Source: Rothia mucilaginosa (GTDB taxonomy: Bacteria > Actinomycetota > Actinomycetes > Actinomycetales > Micrococcaceae). Taken from it: a DNA stretch of 64,000 bases. Positions 1-8,380 of this stretch are shown here, in pieces (positions within the stretch are counted from its first letter, which is position 1; each line of letters opens with the position of its first letter). A program made the position numbers and the translations under genes. Where the stretch lies: NCBI RefSeq assembly GCF_001548235.1, contig NZ_AP014938.1, positions 124,001 to 188,000 on the forward strand, written 5' to 3'. The notes beneath the pieces are model-generated. The model was not told the origin of the DNA. It was given only the letters and a program-made list of their open reading frames with translations, and made no database searches.

Positions 1-531
1 GCAACCCCGTCTACTGTCCGCGGTTATTCGGGCGGCTCAAAGGCCCCCGACGGCGAGTATCGCCCGGCTGATAAGTACGGTCCGGCGCAGAATGTACCGA
101 AACCCAGCGCACCTGAAGAGGGCTATAACGAAAAGTCGTTGGAAGGCATGCGCAAGACGATGGATGCCTGGATCTTGTGGGGTAATTACGGTACTCAAAC
201 TGGCAATTACTCGATGGCTTTCAAGTTCATGTCCCCTACTTTTGAAGACGAACGTAAGGCTTATACAGGCGTCGAGGACCTTTACAAGAGAGGCGGATGG
301 GTCATTGGCGGTATAAACCACTATCTAGCTGACGGTAACCCCTGGTCCGAAGATGGTGAAACCTACTTCTGGAAAGCCTATCGCGAGTGGGACTACGAGA
401 CTTATGTTGAATCCGACGGTAGCTGGCGCAAATGGAGCAATGACGATAAAACCGATGACACCTTCAAATTTGAGCTGAAGCACAACGGTCAGAAATGGGA
501 AATTATGAATTATGAGCCCGTCGATGACTAG
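1..531 (+). CDS. DUF6318-family protein, 5' end outside the window
   Basis: The frame is open from base 1 to the TAG at 529-531 (176 codons), so the start lies left of the window. The visible part begins with a Pro/Ser/Gly-rich linker. A stretch with GPAQNVPKP and PEE follows, then an aromatic-rich domain (WILWGNYG, GGWVIGG, FWKAYREW). This order matches DUF6318 proteins of Micrococcaceae, which are usually lipoproteins with an N-terminal lipobox. The lipobox would be outside the window, so surface anchoring is inference. The first internal ATG is at 139, but the conserved GPAQNVPKP segment lies before it, so 139 is not the real start. Function is unknown. Confidence 0.7.
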   Translation, partial: ATPSTVRGYSGGSKAPDGEYRPADKYGPAQNVPKPSAPEEGYNEKSLEGMRKTMDAWILWGNYGTQTGNYSMAFKFMSPTFEDERKAYTGVEDLYKRGGWVIGGINHYLADGNPWSEDGETYFWKAYREWDYETYVESDGSWRKWSNDDKTDDTFKFELKHNGQKWEIMNYEPVDD

Positions 532-589
532 CCCCTCCACGCGAGCCTAAAATTTCGCATCCCGCAGACATCGTGCTGACATGCAGAAG

Positions 590-621
590 GCACATAGGTA
601 GATAGGCGCACAGGTAGGTAG
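590..621. repeat. Two imperfect 16-bp direct units
   Basis: Two adjacent 16-bp units in the gap between the DUF6318 gene and ybaK (590-605 and 606-621) share the core AGGTAGNTAG. No hairpin or ORF explains them. They resemble the other short degenerate tandem repeats in gaps of this window. Confidence 0.5.
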
Positions 622-717
622 GTATCTGCGCAGGCTTGCCGGGGCACGTGTCCGGGACCCCGCCTCATAACCGGCTGCAGGCCCATAACCCCACCCCACA
701 GCTGATGGTGACTTCCG

Positions 718-723
718 TAAAAT
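718..723 (+). promoter_or_regulatory. Putative -10 element (TAAAAT) for ybaK
   Basis: TAAAAT ends 7 bases before the ATG at 731, and no Shine-Dalgarno sequence lies between. This spacing would put the transcription start at or next to the start codon, a leaderless arrangement. No convincing -35 is visible. Inference from spacing only. Confidence 0.35.
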
Positions 724-730
724 GGTGTCT

Positions 731-1231
731 ATGGCTAAGAAAACTAAAGGTAAGAAGAGCGGCGCAGCAACCGCCGCCGTAGCGCTGCTGACCGAGACGA
801 ACACCCCCTTCCAGATGCGTGAATACGAGCATGTTGAGGGCGTCACCTCCTTCGGTGAAGAGGCCGCGAAGAACCTTGGCGCCTCCGAGGAGCAGGTGTT
901 CAAGACTCTGCTGATTGTGCACGAGAAGGATTTCGCGGTCGCGATTGTGCCGGTCTCTGGCAAGCTGAACATTAAGGCTGCCGCCGCCGCGCTGGGTTGG
1001 AAGAGCGCCTCCATGTGTGACCCGAAGGTCGCTGAGCGCCGCACCGGCTACGTGGTGGGCGGTATTTCTCCGCTGGGTCAGAAGACCCCCTCCCCCACCC
1101 TGCTCGATGAGTCTGCGCAGCTTTTTGACACGATCATGGTTTCTGGCGGTAAGCGCGGCCTGGATGTTGAGCTCGCCCCGGACGACCTGCTGAAGCTCAC
1201 CAACGGCAAGTACGCTGATATCCGCGCGTAG
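731..1231 (+). CDS. ybaK: YbaK/EbsC-type aminoacyl-tRNA deacylase
   Basis: 166-aa single-domain protein of the YbaK/ProX-like family, which hydrolyses mischarged Cys-tRNA(Pro) in the cytoplasm. The conserved lysine in VFKTL is at residue 58, followed by the typical AIVPVSGKLN strand, the CDPKVAERRTGYVVGGISPLG segment that shapes the active site, and the C-terminal GGKRGLDVEL. Length is normal. The frame could also start at the ATG at 722. I prefer 731 because MAKKTKGK resembles the family N-terminus and because a -10-like TAAAAT stands 7 bases upstream. No operon partner: msrB follows after about 70 bases with its own ribosome site. Confidence 0.9.
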   Translation: MAKKTKGKKSGAATAAVALLTETNTPFQMREYEHVEGVTSFGEEAAKNLGASEEQVFKTLLIVHEKDFAVAIVPVSGKLNIKAAAAALGWKSASMCDPKVAERRTGYVVGGISPLGQKTPSPTLLDESAQLFDTIMVSGGKRGLDVELAPDDLLKLTNGKYADIRA

Positions 1232-1304
1232 CGGGAATAACCTGCCCGGCCGCGGCGTTATATGAGCTGTAAGAGCCTGGGCATGAGAGCAAAGTGAAGG
1301 AGTC

Positions 1305-1769
1305 ATGATGGGCAACTCGCTACCCGGCGTGGGTGCTATCGCCAAGAACTGGCGTGAAGTCCTCAAGCCTGAAGAATACGCTGTTCTGCGTGAGGGCGGC
1401 ACCGAGCGCGCGTTCACGGGCGAGTATTGGAACACCCACACGGAGGGTGTGTATTCTTGCCGCGCCTGCGGTACGGAGCTGTTCCGTTCCGATCAGAAGT
1501 TCGATTCGCATTGTGGCTGGCCGTCGTTTTTCGCGCCGCTGGCTGAGGACCGTGTGCGTTACCTGGAGGATACGACGTTCGGTATGCGCCGTGTGGAGGT
1601 GCGTTGTGCCGCCTGCGATTCGCATCTGGGTCACGTGTTTGAGGGTGAGGGTTACCCGACTCCCACGGATTTGCGGTATTGCATTAATTCGGTGTGTCTG
1701 ACGCTGACCCCCGCTGGTGAAGCACAGCTTGGCGATACCCCGGTTGACGAGGCGGAATCCGCCGAATAG
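1305..1769 (+). CDS. msrB: Peptide-methionine (R)-S-oxide reductase
   Basis: 154-aa MsrB, which reduces the R epimer of methionine sulfoxide in oxidised proteins using thioredoxin. Two CxxC pairs for structural zinc are at Cys52/Cys55 and Cys101/Cys104. The catalytic cysteine is Cys126 in RYCINS, and Cys70 in HCGWPSF sits at the resolving position. GHVFEG is also present. The start is supported by GAAGGAG 3 bases before ATG; a second ATG follows at 1308. There is no signal peptide, so the enzyme is cytoplasmic. The last 15 residues are an acidic tail beyond the domain. It appears to be a single-gene unit of oxidative-damage repair. Confidence 0.96.
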   Translation: MMGNSLPGVGAIAKNWREVLKPEEYAVLREGGTERAFTGEYWNTHTEGVYSCRACGTELFRSDQKFDSHCGWPSFFAPLAEDRVRYLEDTTFGMRRVEVRCAACDSHLGHVFEGEGYPTPTDLRYCINSVCLTLTPAGEAQLGDTPVDEAESAE

Positions 1770-1982
1770 ACCCCGCCGATGATCCCGGCGGGCACGCCGG
1801 TGAACCCCTTATTGTGAGTCTCTCTAAATTCGAGGCTTTAAGCTCGGACGGGTAGAATGGCGTAGTGCCTTCGCGGGCACGCCACCCCGCCCGGGCTCGT
1901 GTTTGCTCGGGCGTACGCCTACCCGGGCATTTGGCGCATCGTATGGCCGCGTCGAACCAGACAGAGGAAAAGGATTGAGTGC

Positions 1983-3248
1983 ATGAGTACCGCAGCTGAA
2001 CAGAATGCCGCAGGCACCCCTCAGCTGACCCTTCACGGTATCGAAGTTCCGGAGGTTGTTCCTCTGGAGGCCCCTTCCTCACCGATTCCGACTCTCATCA
2101 CCACTGAGAGTGGTCTGCGTCGTGCCGCTGAGCAGTTGGCGGCGGCGTCCGGCCCGGTGGCTGTTGATACGGAGCGTGCCCAGGGCATCCGCTACGGTGC
2201 GCGTGCCTTTTTGGTGCAGCTTAAGCGTGAAGATCAGCTGTACCTGATTGACCCTGAGGCGTTTAAGGATTTGCGCATTATTAACGATGCTTTGGCGGAT
2301 GCTGAGTGGGTTATTCACGCCGCGATTCAGGACTTCCCGAGCCTGGACATGCTCGGTATGCGCCCGAACCGCCTGTTTGATACGGAGCTTGGTGCGCGTC
2401 TTGCCGGTCTGGAGCGTGTGAACCTGGGGGCGACCGTTGAGGAGCTGCTCGGCTATAAACTGGCGAAGAAGCACTCGAAGGAAGACTGGTCGCGCCGCCC
2501 CCTGCCGGAGTCCTGGCTGAACTATGCACTGCTGGACGTTGACGTGCTCATTGATTTGCGTGACGCGTTGGAGGATTTGCTCCGCCAGCAGGGTAAGCTG
2601 CAGTACGCCCTGGAGGAGTTCGAGTACCTGTGCAAGACCCCGGTGAAGGATCCGACGGATCAGCCGGAGCGTTGGCGTAAGACGAAGGGCCGCACGATGC
2701 TGCGTTCGGTCAAGCAGCTGACGGCGCTGCGTAACCTGTGGCATGAGCGTGACTCGCTGGCACGTAAAAAGGACGTTGACGCGAAGCGCCTGCTGCCCGA
2801 TTCTGCGATTGTGGAGGCGGCACGCACCATGCCCCGTAACGTGCCCGCCATCATGTCGATTCCCGGTTTTCAGACGCGCGGTCTGCGTCGTGAGGGCCCG
2901 CGCTGGGTGCGTGCTATTGCCGCGGCGGCACGCGGTGAGAACGCCGTACCGTTCACTTTGCCGTCGACTGCCCCGCCGCCGTTGAAGGCGTGGGAGTCCA
3001 AGCGCCCCGAAAACTTGGCGCTGTTCACCGAGGTTCGCCAGGCAATTGATGAGCTCTCTGAGAAGCTGACCATTCCGGCGCAGAACCTGATCACGACCGA
3101 TTATGTTCGCCGCCTCTGCTGGGAGCCGCCGGCTCGTTTTGACGAGCAGACCCTGCGGGATGCGCTCGCCGAGTACGGTGCGCGTTCGTGGCAGACGGGT
3201 CTGGTTGCCCCCGTGATTGCGCCGATTTTTGCCCGCCACCTGGGGTAG
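1983..3248 (+). CDS. rnd: RNase D-like 3'-5' exonuclease with HRDC domain
   Basis: 421-aa protein with a DEDDy exonuclease domain at about residues 45-230: AVDTERA gives the first Asp/Glu pair, AAIQDFPSL the second Asp, and YALLDVDVL the Tyr and last Asp. An HRDC domain (RSVKQLTALRNLW onward) lies at about 250-330, with a C-terminal helical part after it. RNase D enzymes trim tRNA 3' ends and other small RNAs. The frame is open from an ATG at 1899, but ATG 1983 follows GAGGAAAAGGA at a workable distance and begins with the plausible MSTAAEQ. Mycobacteria also place an RNase D gene next to dxs, so the neighbourhood is conserved. A hairpin terminator follows at 3274. Confidence 0.93.
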   Translation: MSTAAEQNAAGTPQLTLHGIEVPEVVPLEAPSSPIPTLITTESGLRRAAEQLAAASGPVAVDTERAQGIRYGARAFLVQLKREDQLYLIDPEAFKDLRIINDALADAEWVIHAAIQDFPSLDMLGMRPNRLFDTELGARLAGLERVNLGATVEELLGYKLAKKHSKEDWSRRPLPESWLNYALLDVDVLIDLRDALEDLLRQQGKLQYALEEFEYLCKTPVKDPTDQPERWRKTKGRTMLRSVKQLTALRNLWHERDSLARKKDVDAKRLLPDSAIVEAARTMPRNVPAIMSIPGFQTRGLRREGPRWVRAIAAAARGENAVPFTLPSTAPPPLKAWESKRPENLALFTEVRQAIDELSEKLTIPAQNLITTDYVRRLCWEPPARFDEQTLRDALAEYGARSWQTGLVAPVIAPIFARHLG

Positions 3249-3273
3249 ATTTCACTAACGCTAAATAGACGTG

Positions 3274-3318
3274 TGCCGGTTGGGTGTGTTGCTGATGCAA
3301 CCACCCGACCGGCATTTT
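3274..3318 (+). terminator. Rho-independent terminator after the RNase D gene
   Basis: A 13-bp stem (TGCCGGTTGGGTG with its complement, one G-T pair) with a 15-base loop, followed by TTTT, about 25 bases after the stop codon. Confidence 0.75.
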
Positions 3319-3368
3319 GTGTGCGGCGGGTTTTTGCTTCGGGTTTTTGTCTCTGCTTTTTCTAGAGA

Positions 3369-3387
3369 GTTTGCCTTGAGAGCAAAC
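3369..3387. promoter_or_regulatory. Perfect 6-7-6 palindrome upstream of the Rieske gene
   Basis: GTTTGC and GCAAAC flank CTTGAGA about 82 bases before the Rieske start codon. The spacing is typical of a dimeric repressor operator. A TAGGGT hexamer at 3436-3441 could be the -10. No regulator is known from the sequence. Confidence 0.35.
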
Positions 3388-3468
3388 GCGAACAAAGCTT
3401 AGCCTGCTCTCATTCGATTTTTATCTCAAACCGGCATAGGGTGGAGAGAGTACACGAAAGGAACCACC

Positions 3469-4023
3469 ATGCCCGCACCCAACGGATGCTGCCGCTCTCA
3501 GAAGGCATGCACCTCCCCCACTGCATCTGCAGCAGTCAAATCTAACGCTACCGAATCTAATGCCGTCGACACCGCAGTCGATACCGCAGAGATTGAATCT
3601 GCTTCGCGCGTCTTCTCCCGCCGCGCAACCCTTATCACCGGTGCCGTCGCATCCGGTGCGTTGCTCGCCTCCTGCGCTGAAGGTGACTCCAACGTCACCG
3701 TGCCCGAAGGCAGCGTAGAGATGGGCGCCGCCTCCGCAGTGGGCGTAGGTAAGGCGGCTAAGCTGACCCACGGCTCCACGACCGTTATCGTCTCCCAGCC
3801 CTCTTCGGGCGAATACAAGGCGTTCAGCACCGTCTGCACCCACCAGGGCTGCCAGGTGCAGGTGCAGGACTCCAACCGTATCGTGTGCCCCTGCCACGGC
3901 TCCGAATACGCCGTAGCTGATGGCTCGGTCATTCACGGCCCCGCTGAGGAGGCGCTGACCAGCTACCCGGTGCAGGTGAAGGGTGGCAAGATTTTCGTCG
4001 CCCACACCAATAAGGACTCCTAA
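3469..4023 (+). CDS. Stand-alone Rieske [2Fe-2S] protein, Tat lipoprotein
   Basis: 184-aa protein. CTHQGC (Cys123, His125, Cys128) and CPCHG (Cys140, Cys142, His143) form a complete Rieske site: two Cys and two His for the cluster, and Cys128-Cys142 as the usual disulfide. A Tat-type leader has arginines at 51-52 followed by a hydrophobic stretch ending in LLASC69, so the protein should be folded and loaded in the cytoplasm, exported by Tat and lipid-anchored outside the membrane. The start is fixed by GAAAGGA before ATG. Oddly, about 50 residues precede the twin arginines and include GCCRSQKAC, cysteines that would be cut off with the leader. It is not a bc1 Rieske subunit by size or context, and its electron partner is not apparent nearby. 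Confidence 0.92.
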   Translation: MPAPNGCCRSQKACTSPTASAAVKSNATESNAVDTAVDTAEIESASRVFSRRATLITGAVASGALLASCAEGDSNVTVPEGSVEMGAASAVGVGKAAKLTHGSTTVIVSQPSSGEYKAFSTVCTHQGCQVQVQDSNRIVCPCHGSEYAVADGSVIHGPAEEALTSYPVQVKGGKIFVAHTNKDS

Positions 4024-4050
4024 AACCCGTAGTTCAGAAGACGTACGGCA

Positions 4051-4080
4051 AAGCCCCGCCCATCACAATGGGCGGGGCTT
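4051..4080. terminator. Bidirectional terminator between the Rieske gene and dxs
   Basis: AAGCCCCGCCC and GGGCGGGGCTT form an 11-bp stem around an 8-base loop, in the gap between two converging genes. Confidence 0.85.
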
Positions 4081-4171
4081 CTGTCTGCCTATACTGTACT
4101 TGTCATTGAGCACCTGCTATTGCGGCGCGCTACTGAGAGAAGCTCAGGCGGCACATTTCAGGTACGACCGC

Positions 4172-6244
4172 TTAGCGGGTGTGGCGCGGCTTCTGGCCCT
4201 CTTCACGAGCGAACGGCACCTTATCGCCAGCCAGCTGCGCACGCAGATCCGCGATAATGGTTTCCGCGGTCAGGCCGACCTCCTCAAGAATCTGCTCGCG
4301 GGAAGCGTGCGGAATGAACTCCGCAGGAAGACCCAGCTCGCTCAGCGCGGTATCCACGCCAGCCGCACGCATTTCCTGGCGGATGCGCGAACCCACGCCG
4401 CCGGAACGCACGCCGTCCTCAATGGTCACCACAATGCGGTGATCACGAGCCAACTCAATAACCGAAGACGGCACCGGCATCACCCAGCGCGGGTCAACCA
4501 CGGTGGACTGGATACCCTCGGCGGCAAGCACCTTCGAAGCTTCCAGAGCCACACGAGCCATCGCGCCCACGGCAACGAACAATACGTCACGCTGACCGGT
4601 CTCCGGGTGGGGCTCACCGGTGCGTGCCAGCACGTCCACACCGTCGCTGCGACGCTCCAGGGCGGGAATGTCCTCGCCCACGGAGCCCTTCGGGTAGCGA
4701 ATCACGGTCGGTGCGTCGTTGATAGCTACAGCCTCACGCAGCTCTTCGCGCAGGGTCGCGCCATCACGCGGAGCCGCCAGGTGCAGACCCGGGATGAACT
4801 GCAGCATCGCCAAATCCCACATGCCGTGGTGGCTTGCGCCGTCCGGGCCGGTAATGCCGGAGCGGTCCAGCACCACGGTCACGCCCGCCTTGTGCAAGGC
4901 AACGTCCATGAGCAGCTGGTCAAAGCCGCGGTTCAGGAAGGTTGCGTAGAGGGCAACCACCGGGTGCATGCCGCCGTACGCCAGGCCGGCACTCATCGCC
5001 ACGGCGTGCTGCTCAGCGATACCCACGTCAATAACGCGCTCGGGGTGGCGCTTCTGGAATTCGCGCAGACCCACGGGAATGAGCATCGCGCCGGTAATAC
5101 CGACGACGTTCTCCTGCTCATCCGCAATATCTGCGATTTCGCGGCCAAAGACACCGGTCCACGACTCGGAGGTGCTGGTCGAAACGTCCTCACCAGTCAG
5201 CGGGTCAATCTGGCCCACCGCGTGGAACTGGTCGTCCTCATTCGCGCGGGCGGGCGCGTAGCCGTGGCCCTTCTCGGTAATAGCGTGCACAATCACCGGG
5301 CCGGCGTAGTTCTTCGCCGCGGTCAGTGCGTTCTCCACAGCCTGCTGGTCGTGGCCGTCAATGGGGCCCACGTACTTCATGCCCAGGTCTTCAAAAATGC
5401 CCTTGGGTACGACGACGTCCTTAATGCCCGCCTTCATGCCGTGCAGGCCGCGGTACACCATCTGACCGACGGGGCCGCCACGCTGCAGACCGATGCGCAC
5501 CGCATCCAGGGCGTGGTCGTAGCGGTGGTCGAGGCGCACACGATCCACCTGCTGCTGCACACCGTGCTTCAGCTCAGAAAGCTGGTTCGCGAAACCGCCA
5601 ATGGTCGGCGCGTAGGAGCGGCCGTTATCGTTGACCACAATCACGACCTTGCGGGTGCGGTCGGCAGCAATATTGTTCACAGCCTCCCACGCCATGCCGC
5701 CGGTCAGCGCACCGTCGCCAATGAGAACCACGGTGTAGCGGTCATTTTCACCGTTGAGCTTGTGCGCGCGAGAAATACCGTCAGCCCAAGAAATCGAGCT
5801 GGAGGCGTGCGAAGAAGCAATAATGTCGTGCTCAGACTCGCCGCGATCCGGGTAACCCGACAGGCCACCCTTCTGACGCAGAGTCTTAAACGCGTGACGA
5901 CCAGTCACCAGCTTATGCACATAGGACTGGTGGCCGGTGTCGAAAAGAATGTTGTCCTTGGGAGATTCGAAGACACGGTGAATGCCGAGGGTCAGCTCCA
6001 CAACGCCCAGGTTCGGGCCCAGGTGACCGCCGGTCGCCGACACATTCGTCACGATGAACTGGCGGATCTCCTTAGAGAGCTCCTCCAGCTGCTCGTAGCT
6101 GAGGTTCTGCAGGTCCGCCGGAGACTGAATACCCGGGAGCAACTTGGCAGTGGCACCATCGCCAATGCTGTAGTCTGCGGTGGGTGCGCCACCGGCGGCG
6201 CTATTCGGGGTCTCCTCCTGCGGCAATGCGTTTTCAGCGGGCAT
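4172..6244 (-). CDS. dxs: 1-deoxy-D-xylulose-5-phosphate synthase
   Basis: 690-aa thiamine-diphosphate enzyme that condenses pyruvate with glyceraldehyde-3-phosphate, the first step of the MEP isoprenoid pathway. Visible signatures are SATGGHLGPNLGVVELT near the N-terminus, the ThDP motif GDGALTGGMAWEA with the partner Asn-Asn, the central transketolase-like domain (YATFLNRGFDQ, DRSGITGPDGASHHGMWD) and the C-terminal transketolase domain. Length is somewhat above the 630-640 usual, from an N-terminal tail of about 40 residues and a basic C-terminus. The ATG follows GAGGAG 10 bases upstream. It is probably a single-gene unit with a -10-like TAGAAT at 6302-6307. Confidence 0.97.
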   Translation of the reverse strand: MPAENALPQEETPNSAAGGAPTADYSIGDGATAKLLPGIQSPADLQNLSYEQLEELSKEIRQFIVTNVSATGGHLGPNLGVVELTLGIHRVFESPKDNILFDTGHQSYVHKLVTGRHAFKTLRQKGGLSGYPDRGESEHDIIASSHASSSISWADGISRAHKLNGENDRYTVVLIGDGALTGGMAWEAVNNIAADRTRKVVIVVNDNGRSYAPTIGGFANQLSELKHGVQQQVDRVRLDHRYDHALDAVRIGLQRGGPVGQMVYRGLHGMKAGIKDVVVPKGIFEDLGMKYVGPIDGHDQQAVENALTAAKNYAGPVIVHAITEKGHGYAPARANEDDQFHAVGQIDPLTGEDVSTSTSESWTGVFGREIADIADEQENVVGITGAMLIPVGLREFQKRHPERVIDVGIAEQHAVAMSAGLAYGGMHPVVALYATFLNRGFDQLLMDVALHKAGVTVVLDRSGITGPDGASHHGMWDLAMLQFIPGLHLAAPRDGATLREELREAVAINDAPTVIRYPKGSVGEDIPALERRSDGVDVLARTGEPHPETGQRDVLFVAVGAMARVALEASKVLAAEGIQSTVVDPRWVMPVPSSVIELARDHRIVVTIEDGVRSGGVGSRIRQEMRAAGVDTALSELGLPAEFIPHASREQILEEVGLTAETIIADLRAQLAGDKVPFAREEGQKPRHTR

Positions 6245-6301
6245 ACACCCACACTCCTCAAGGTTGGGGCACGGCTCATTCCGTGCGTTGGTTCTTCAAT
6301 G

Positions 6302-6307
6302 ATTCTA
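6302..6307 (-). promoter_or_regulatory. Putative -10 element (TAGAAT) for dxs
   Basis: TAGAAT on the minus strand, about 58 bases before the dxs ATG. The -35 region is weak. Promoter strength and start are not determinable here. Confidence 0.35.
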
Positions 6308-6469
6308 CCGTTTACGGTGCTAAAAAGCAGATTTATGCGCCCGCAGAGCAAGACGCACCGGGTTGAGCGAAAACGGCCTGAAATAACCCCTAGTGGGCAG
6401 GCTGGTGAACAGCCCAACCCGCCCAACGCTGCGATTATTTGCTTCTTTGTTACGGCAGCTAGCTGCGCG

Positions 6470-8131
6470 CTACGTGGTGCGGCGGCGGCGCGGACGAGGC
6501 TTCGCCGGGGCACGCTCAAAAAGCGCCACCGACTCCACATGATGCGTATTCGGGTACATATCAAACGCCCGAAGCTGCACCATGTCCCAACCCAACTCAC
6601 GCAAAATACCGGTGTCACGACCCAGGGATGCCGGGTCGCACGCCACGTACAGAATACGCTTGGGGTCCAGCGCATCCAGGCGTTCCAGGGTGGTTCGGTT
6701 CGCACCCTCACGGGACGGGTCGAGGACCACCGCATCAATGGCGGGGATTTCACCAAACTCAAGGGCGGTCTTCAAATCCACCAGGTGGCGTGCCACGTCG
6801 CCGCGAATCACCTCAATGCGGGTGTTCGCCGAGTTCTCGGTGCGGGAGCAGCCATCCGGCGCGAAGTTCGAGCGCGCATCCTTATGGGTCACCGGGGAAC
6901 CCTCAATGCTGACGACGGTACCCGTTGCACCCACAGCATCCGCGAGCGCGGCGGTGAACAGGCCCGCGCCGGCGTACAGGTCGAGGGTACATTCGCCTTC
7001 CTGGGGGCGGAGCATGGTGAGCATGGTTCCGACCATGGTGGAGGGGGCGGCGCGGTGAATCTGCCAGAAACCGCCGGCAGACACCTGGTAGCTGAATCGG
7101 CGGGAGCCGAAGGTGACTTCTTCGGTGACGGAGCGCAGGCCCGCGCCGAGTAGCTGGTCGCCTTCGGGTACGCGGCGGTAGGGGCTGTGGGAGGAGCCGG
7201 GGCGGCCGCGCTTGGGCTTGCCGTTGGAAGTGGGCTGCGGGGTGAAGAAGAGGGAAATCTTGCGCTTGGCGAGCAGTCCCCAGGCGTCGGATGCCTGCTG
7301 TTCGATGTCCTTGGCGACCTCTTCGATGGAGAAGCGCGGGTCGATAATGAACTGCAAGAGGACCCTGCCGCGGGAGGAGACGGTTGCCTCGACTTCGCGT
7401 ACGCCGCGCAGGTTCAGCTTCTCAAGCTCTAGGTTGCGCAGTTCGGTGGCGGCGAGGGGAAAGTCGATGACCGGTACGGGCTGGGAGGCGCGGTAGGGGT
7501 GCATACCGATGCGCCAGGTGACGGCGGAGTTCTCCTTGCCGCTGCTCTTCTGGTTACTGGGCTCGTTACTGGGCTCGTCGCCGGGCTGGGTGCGGACCTT
7601 GGTCACGTTGTAGCGCACGCGGGTACGCCAGGACAGGCCCTCGTTGTTATCGCGCAGGGGCAGCTCTTCAACGATGAGGTTGGTCAGCAGCGGCGATTCG
7701 AGGGGCAGGCCGCCCAGTCGGTTGATTTGGGTGCGGACGATATCGGTCTTGTAGCGTCGCTGCTCAGCCAGGCTGATGTGGCCGTATTCCATACCGCCGA
7801 GCAGTTCGGGTACGCCGGTTGCTGCGGCGCGTTCCTCTTCGGTGGCGAGCGCATCCGCCTGGATCCAGGGGTGGGGGCGGCGCGCCAGGGAGGGTACGGG
7901 TACGGAGATGACGTCTGCGAAGTAGAAGCGGCGCTTGGGGCCGATTGCGGTGATGCGCACTTCTGCCTGTTCGCCGACGATGCCGTGACGCACGAAGATG
8001 ACGCCCTGTTCGGTGCGCGCTACGAAGGCGCCACCGTGCGCGGGTGCCTCACAGGTGACGGTGAGGGTCTGCCCGACGCTGTATCCGTCTACGTTGTTGG
8101 AGGCGGCAGGCGTGGTAGCAGTGTGAGTCAC
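6470..8131 (-). CDS. TrmA/RumA-family class I SAM-dependent RNA methyltransferase
   Basis: 553-aa protein with an N-terminal TRAM RNA-binding domain (about 15-80) and a C-terminal uridine-C5 methyltransferase domain. Signatures: LDLYAGAGLFTAALA (SAM site), VVLDPSREGANRTTLE, and YVACDPASLGRD holding the nucleophilic cysteine. Family members make 5-methyluridine in tRNA or rRNA; which RNA is modified cannot be told. The Fe-S cysteines of RlmD-type enzymes are not at the usual place (GGMEYGHISLAEQRR instead of a CGGC motif). The GTG start is supported by AGGAGA 7 bases upstream. Mycobacteria have the same order: dxs, this methyltransferase, then the APC permease. Confidence 0.92.
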   Translation of the reverse strand: MTHTATTPAASNNVDGYSVGQTLTVTCEAPAHGGAFVARTEQGVIFVRHGIVGEQAEVRITAIGPKRRFYFADVISVPVPSLARRPHPWIQADALATEEERAAATGVPELLGGMEYGHISLAEQRRYKTDIVRTQINRLGGLPLESPLLTNLIVEELPLRDNNEGLSWRTRVRYNVTKVRTQPGDEPSNEPSNQKSSGKENSAVTWRIGMHPYRASQPVPVIDFPLAATELRNLELEKLNLRGVREVEATVSSRGRVLLQFIIDPRFSIEEVAKDIEQQASDAWGLLAKRKISLFFTPQPTSNGKPKRGRPGSSHSPYRRVPEGDQLLGAGLRSVTEEVTFGSRRFSYQVSAGGFWQIHRAAPSTMVGTMLTMLRPQEGECTLDLYAGAGLFTAALADAVGATGTVVSIEGSPVTHKDARSNFAPDGCSRTENSANTRIEVIRGDVARHLVDLKTALEFGEIPAIDAVVLDPSREGANRTTLERLDALDPKRILYVACDPASLGRDTGILRELGWDMVQLRAFDMYPNTHHVESVALFERAPAKPRPRRRRTT

Positions 8132-8276
8132 AGCATTGTCTCCTAAAGAATCACTTAATGTGAACTATTTTACACCGGATTGTACCTTTACTCCGGTTCC
8201 GACGCCCCACAAGGGGCGCCTCATCAGTCGCAAAAGGCAAAGTCCAGGCGCTATGCGGGGTGCTCAAGCAAAGTTG

Positions 8277-8380
8277 CAGGGCAATTGACCGGGCTGGGCA
8301 CCGAGCAATTATTTCTGGGCGCTAGGCAATTTTTCTGGGTACCGGGCAATTATTTCTAGGTACCAGGCGATTATTACGGC
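8277..8380. repeat. Degenerate tandem repeat of about 20-21 bp, five units
   Basis: Units begin near 8277, 8300, 8321, 8341 and 8362 and share the core GGCAATTATTTCTGGGTACC, the first and last being most diverged. The array fills the gap between the methyltransferase and permease genes, and the last unit runs into the permease stop codon. The units lie head to tail with no unique spacers, so this is not CRISPR. Confidence 0.75.

Noticed and set aside
3983..7153. A 1056-codon plus-strand open frame opposite dxs and the RNA methyltransferase gene
   Set aside because: It is the antisense shadow of two unmistakable genes. The translation is His/Arg/Asn-rich, lacks domains and crosses a terminator; high-GC codon bias suppresses stops in that frame.
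8277..8380. Possible CRISPR array
   Set aside because: The units are contiguous, diverge from one another and have no spacers; no cas gene is present in the window.
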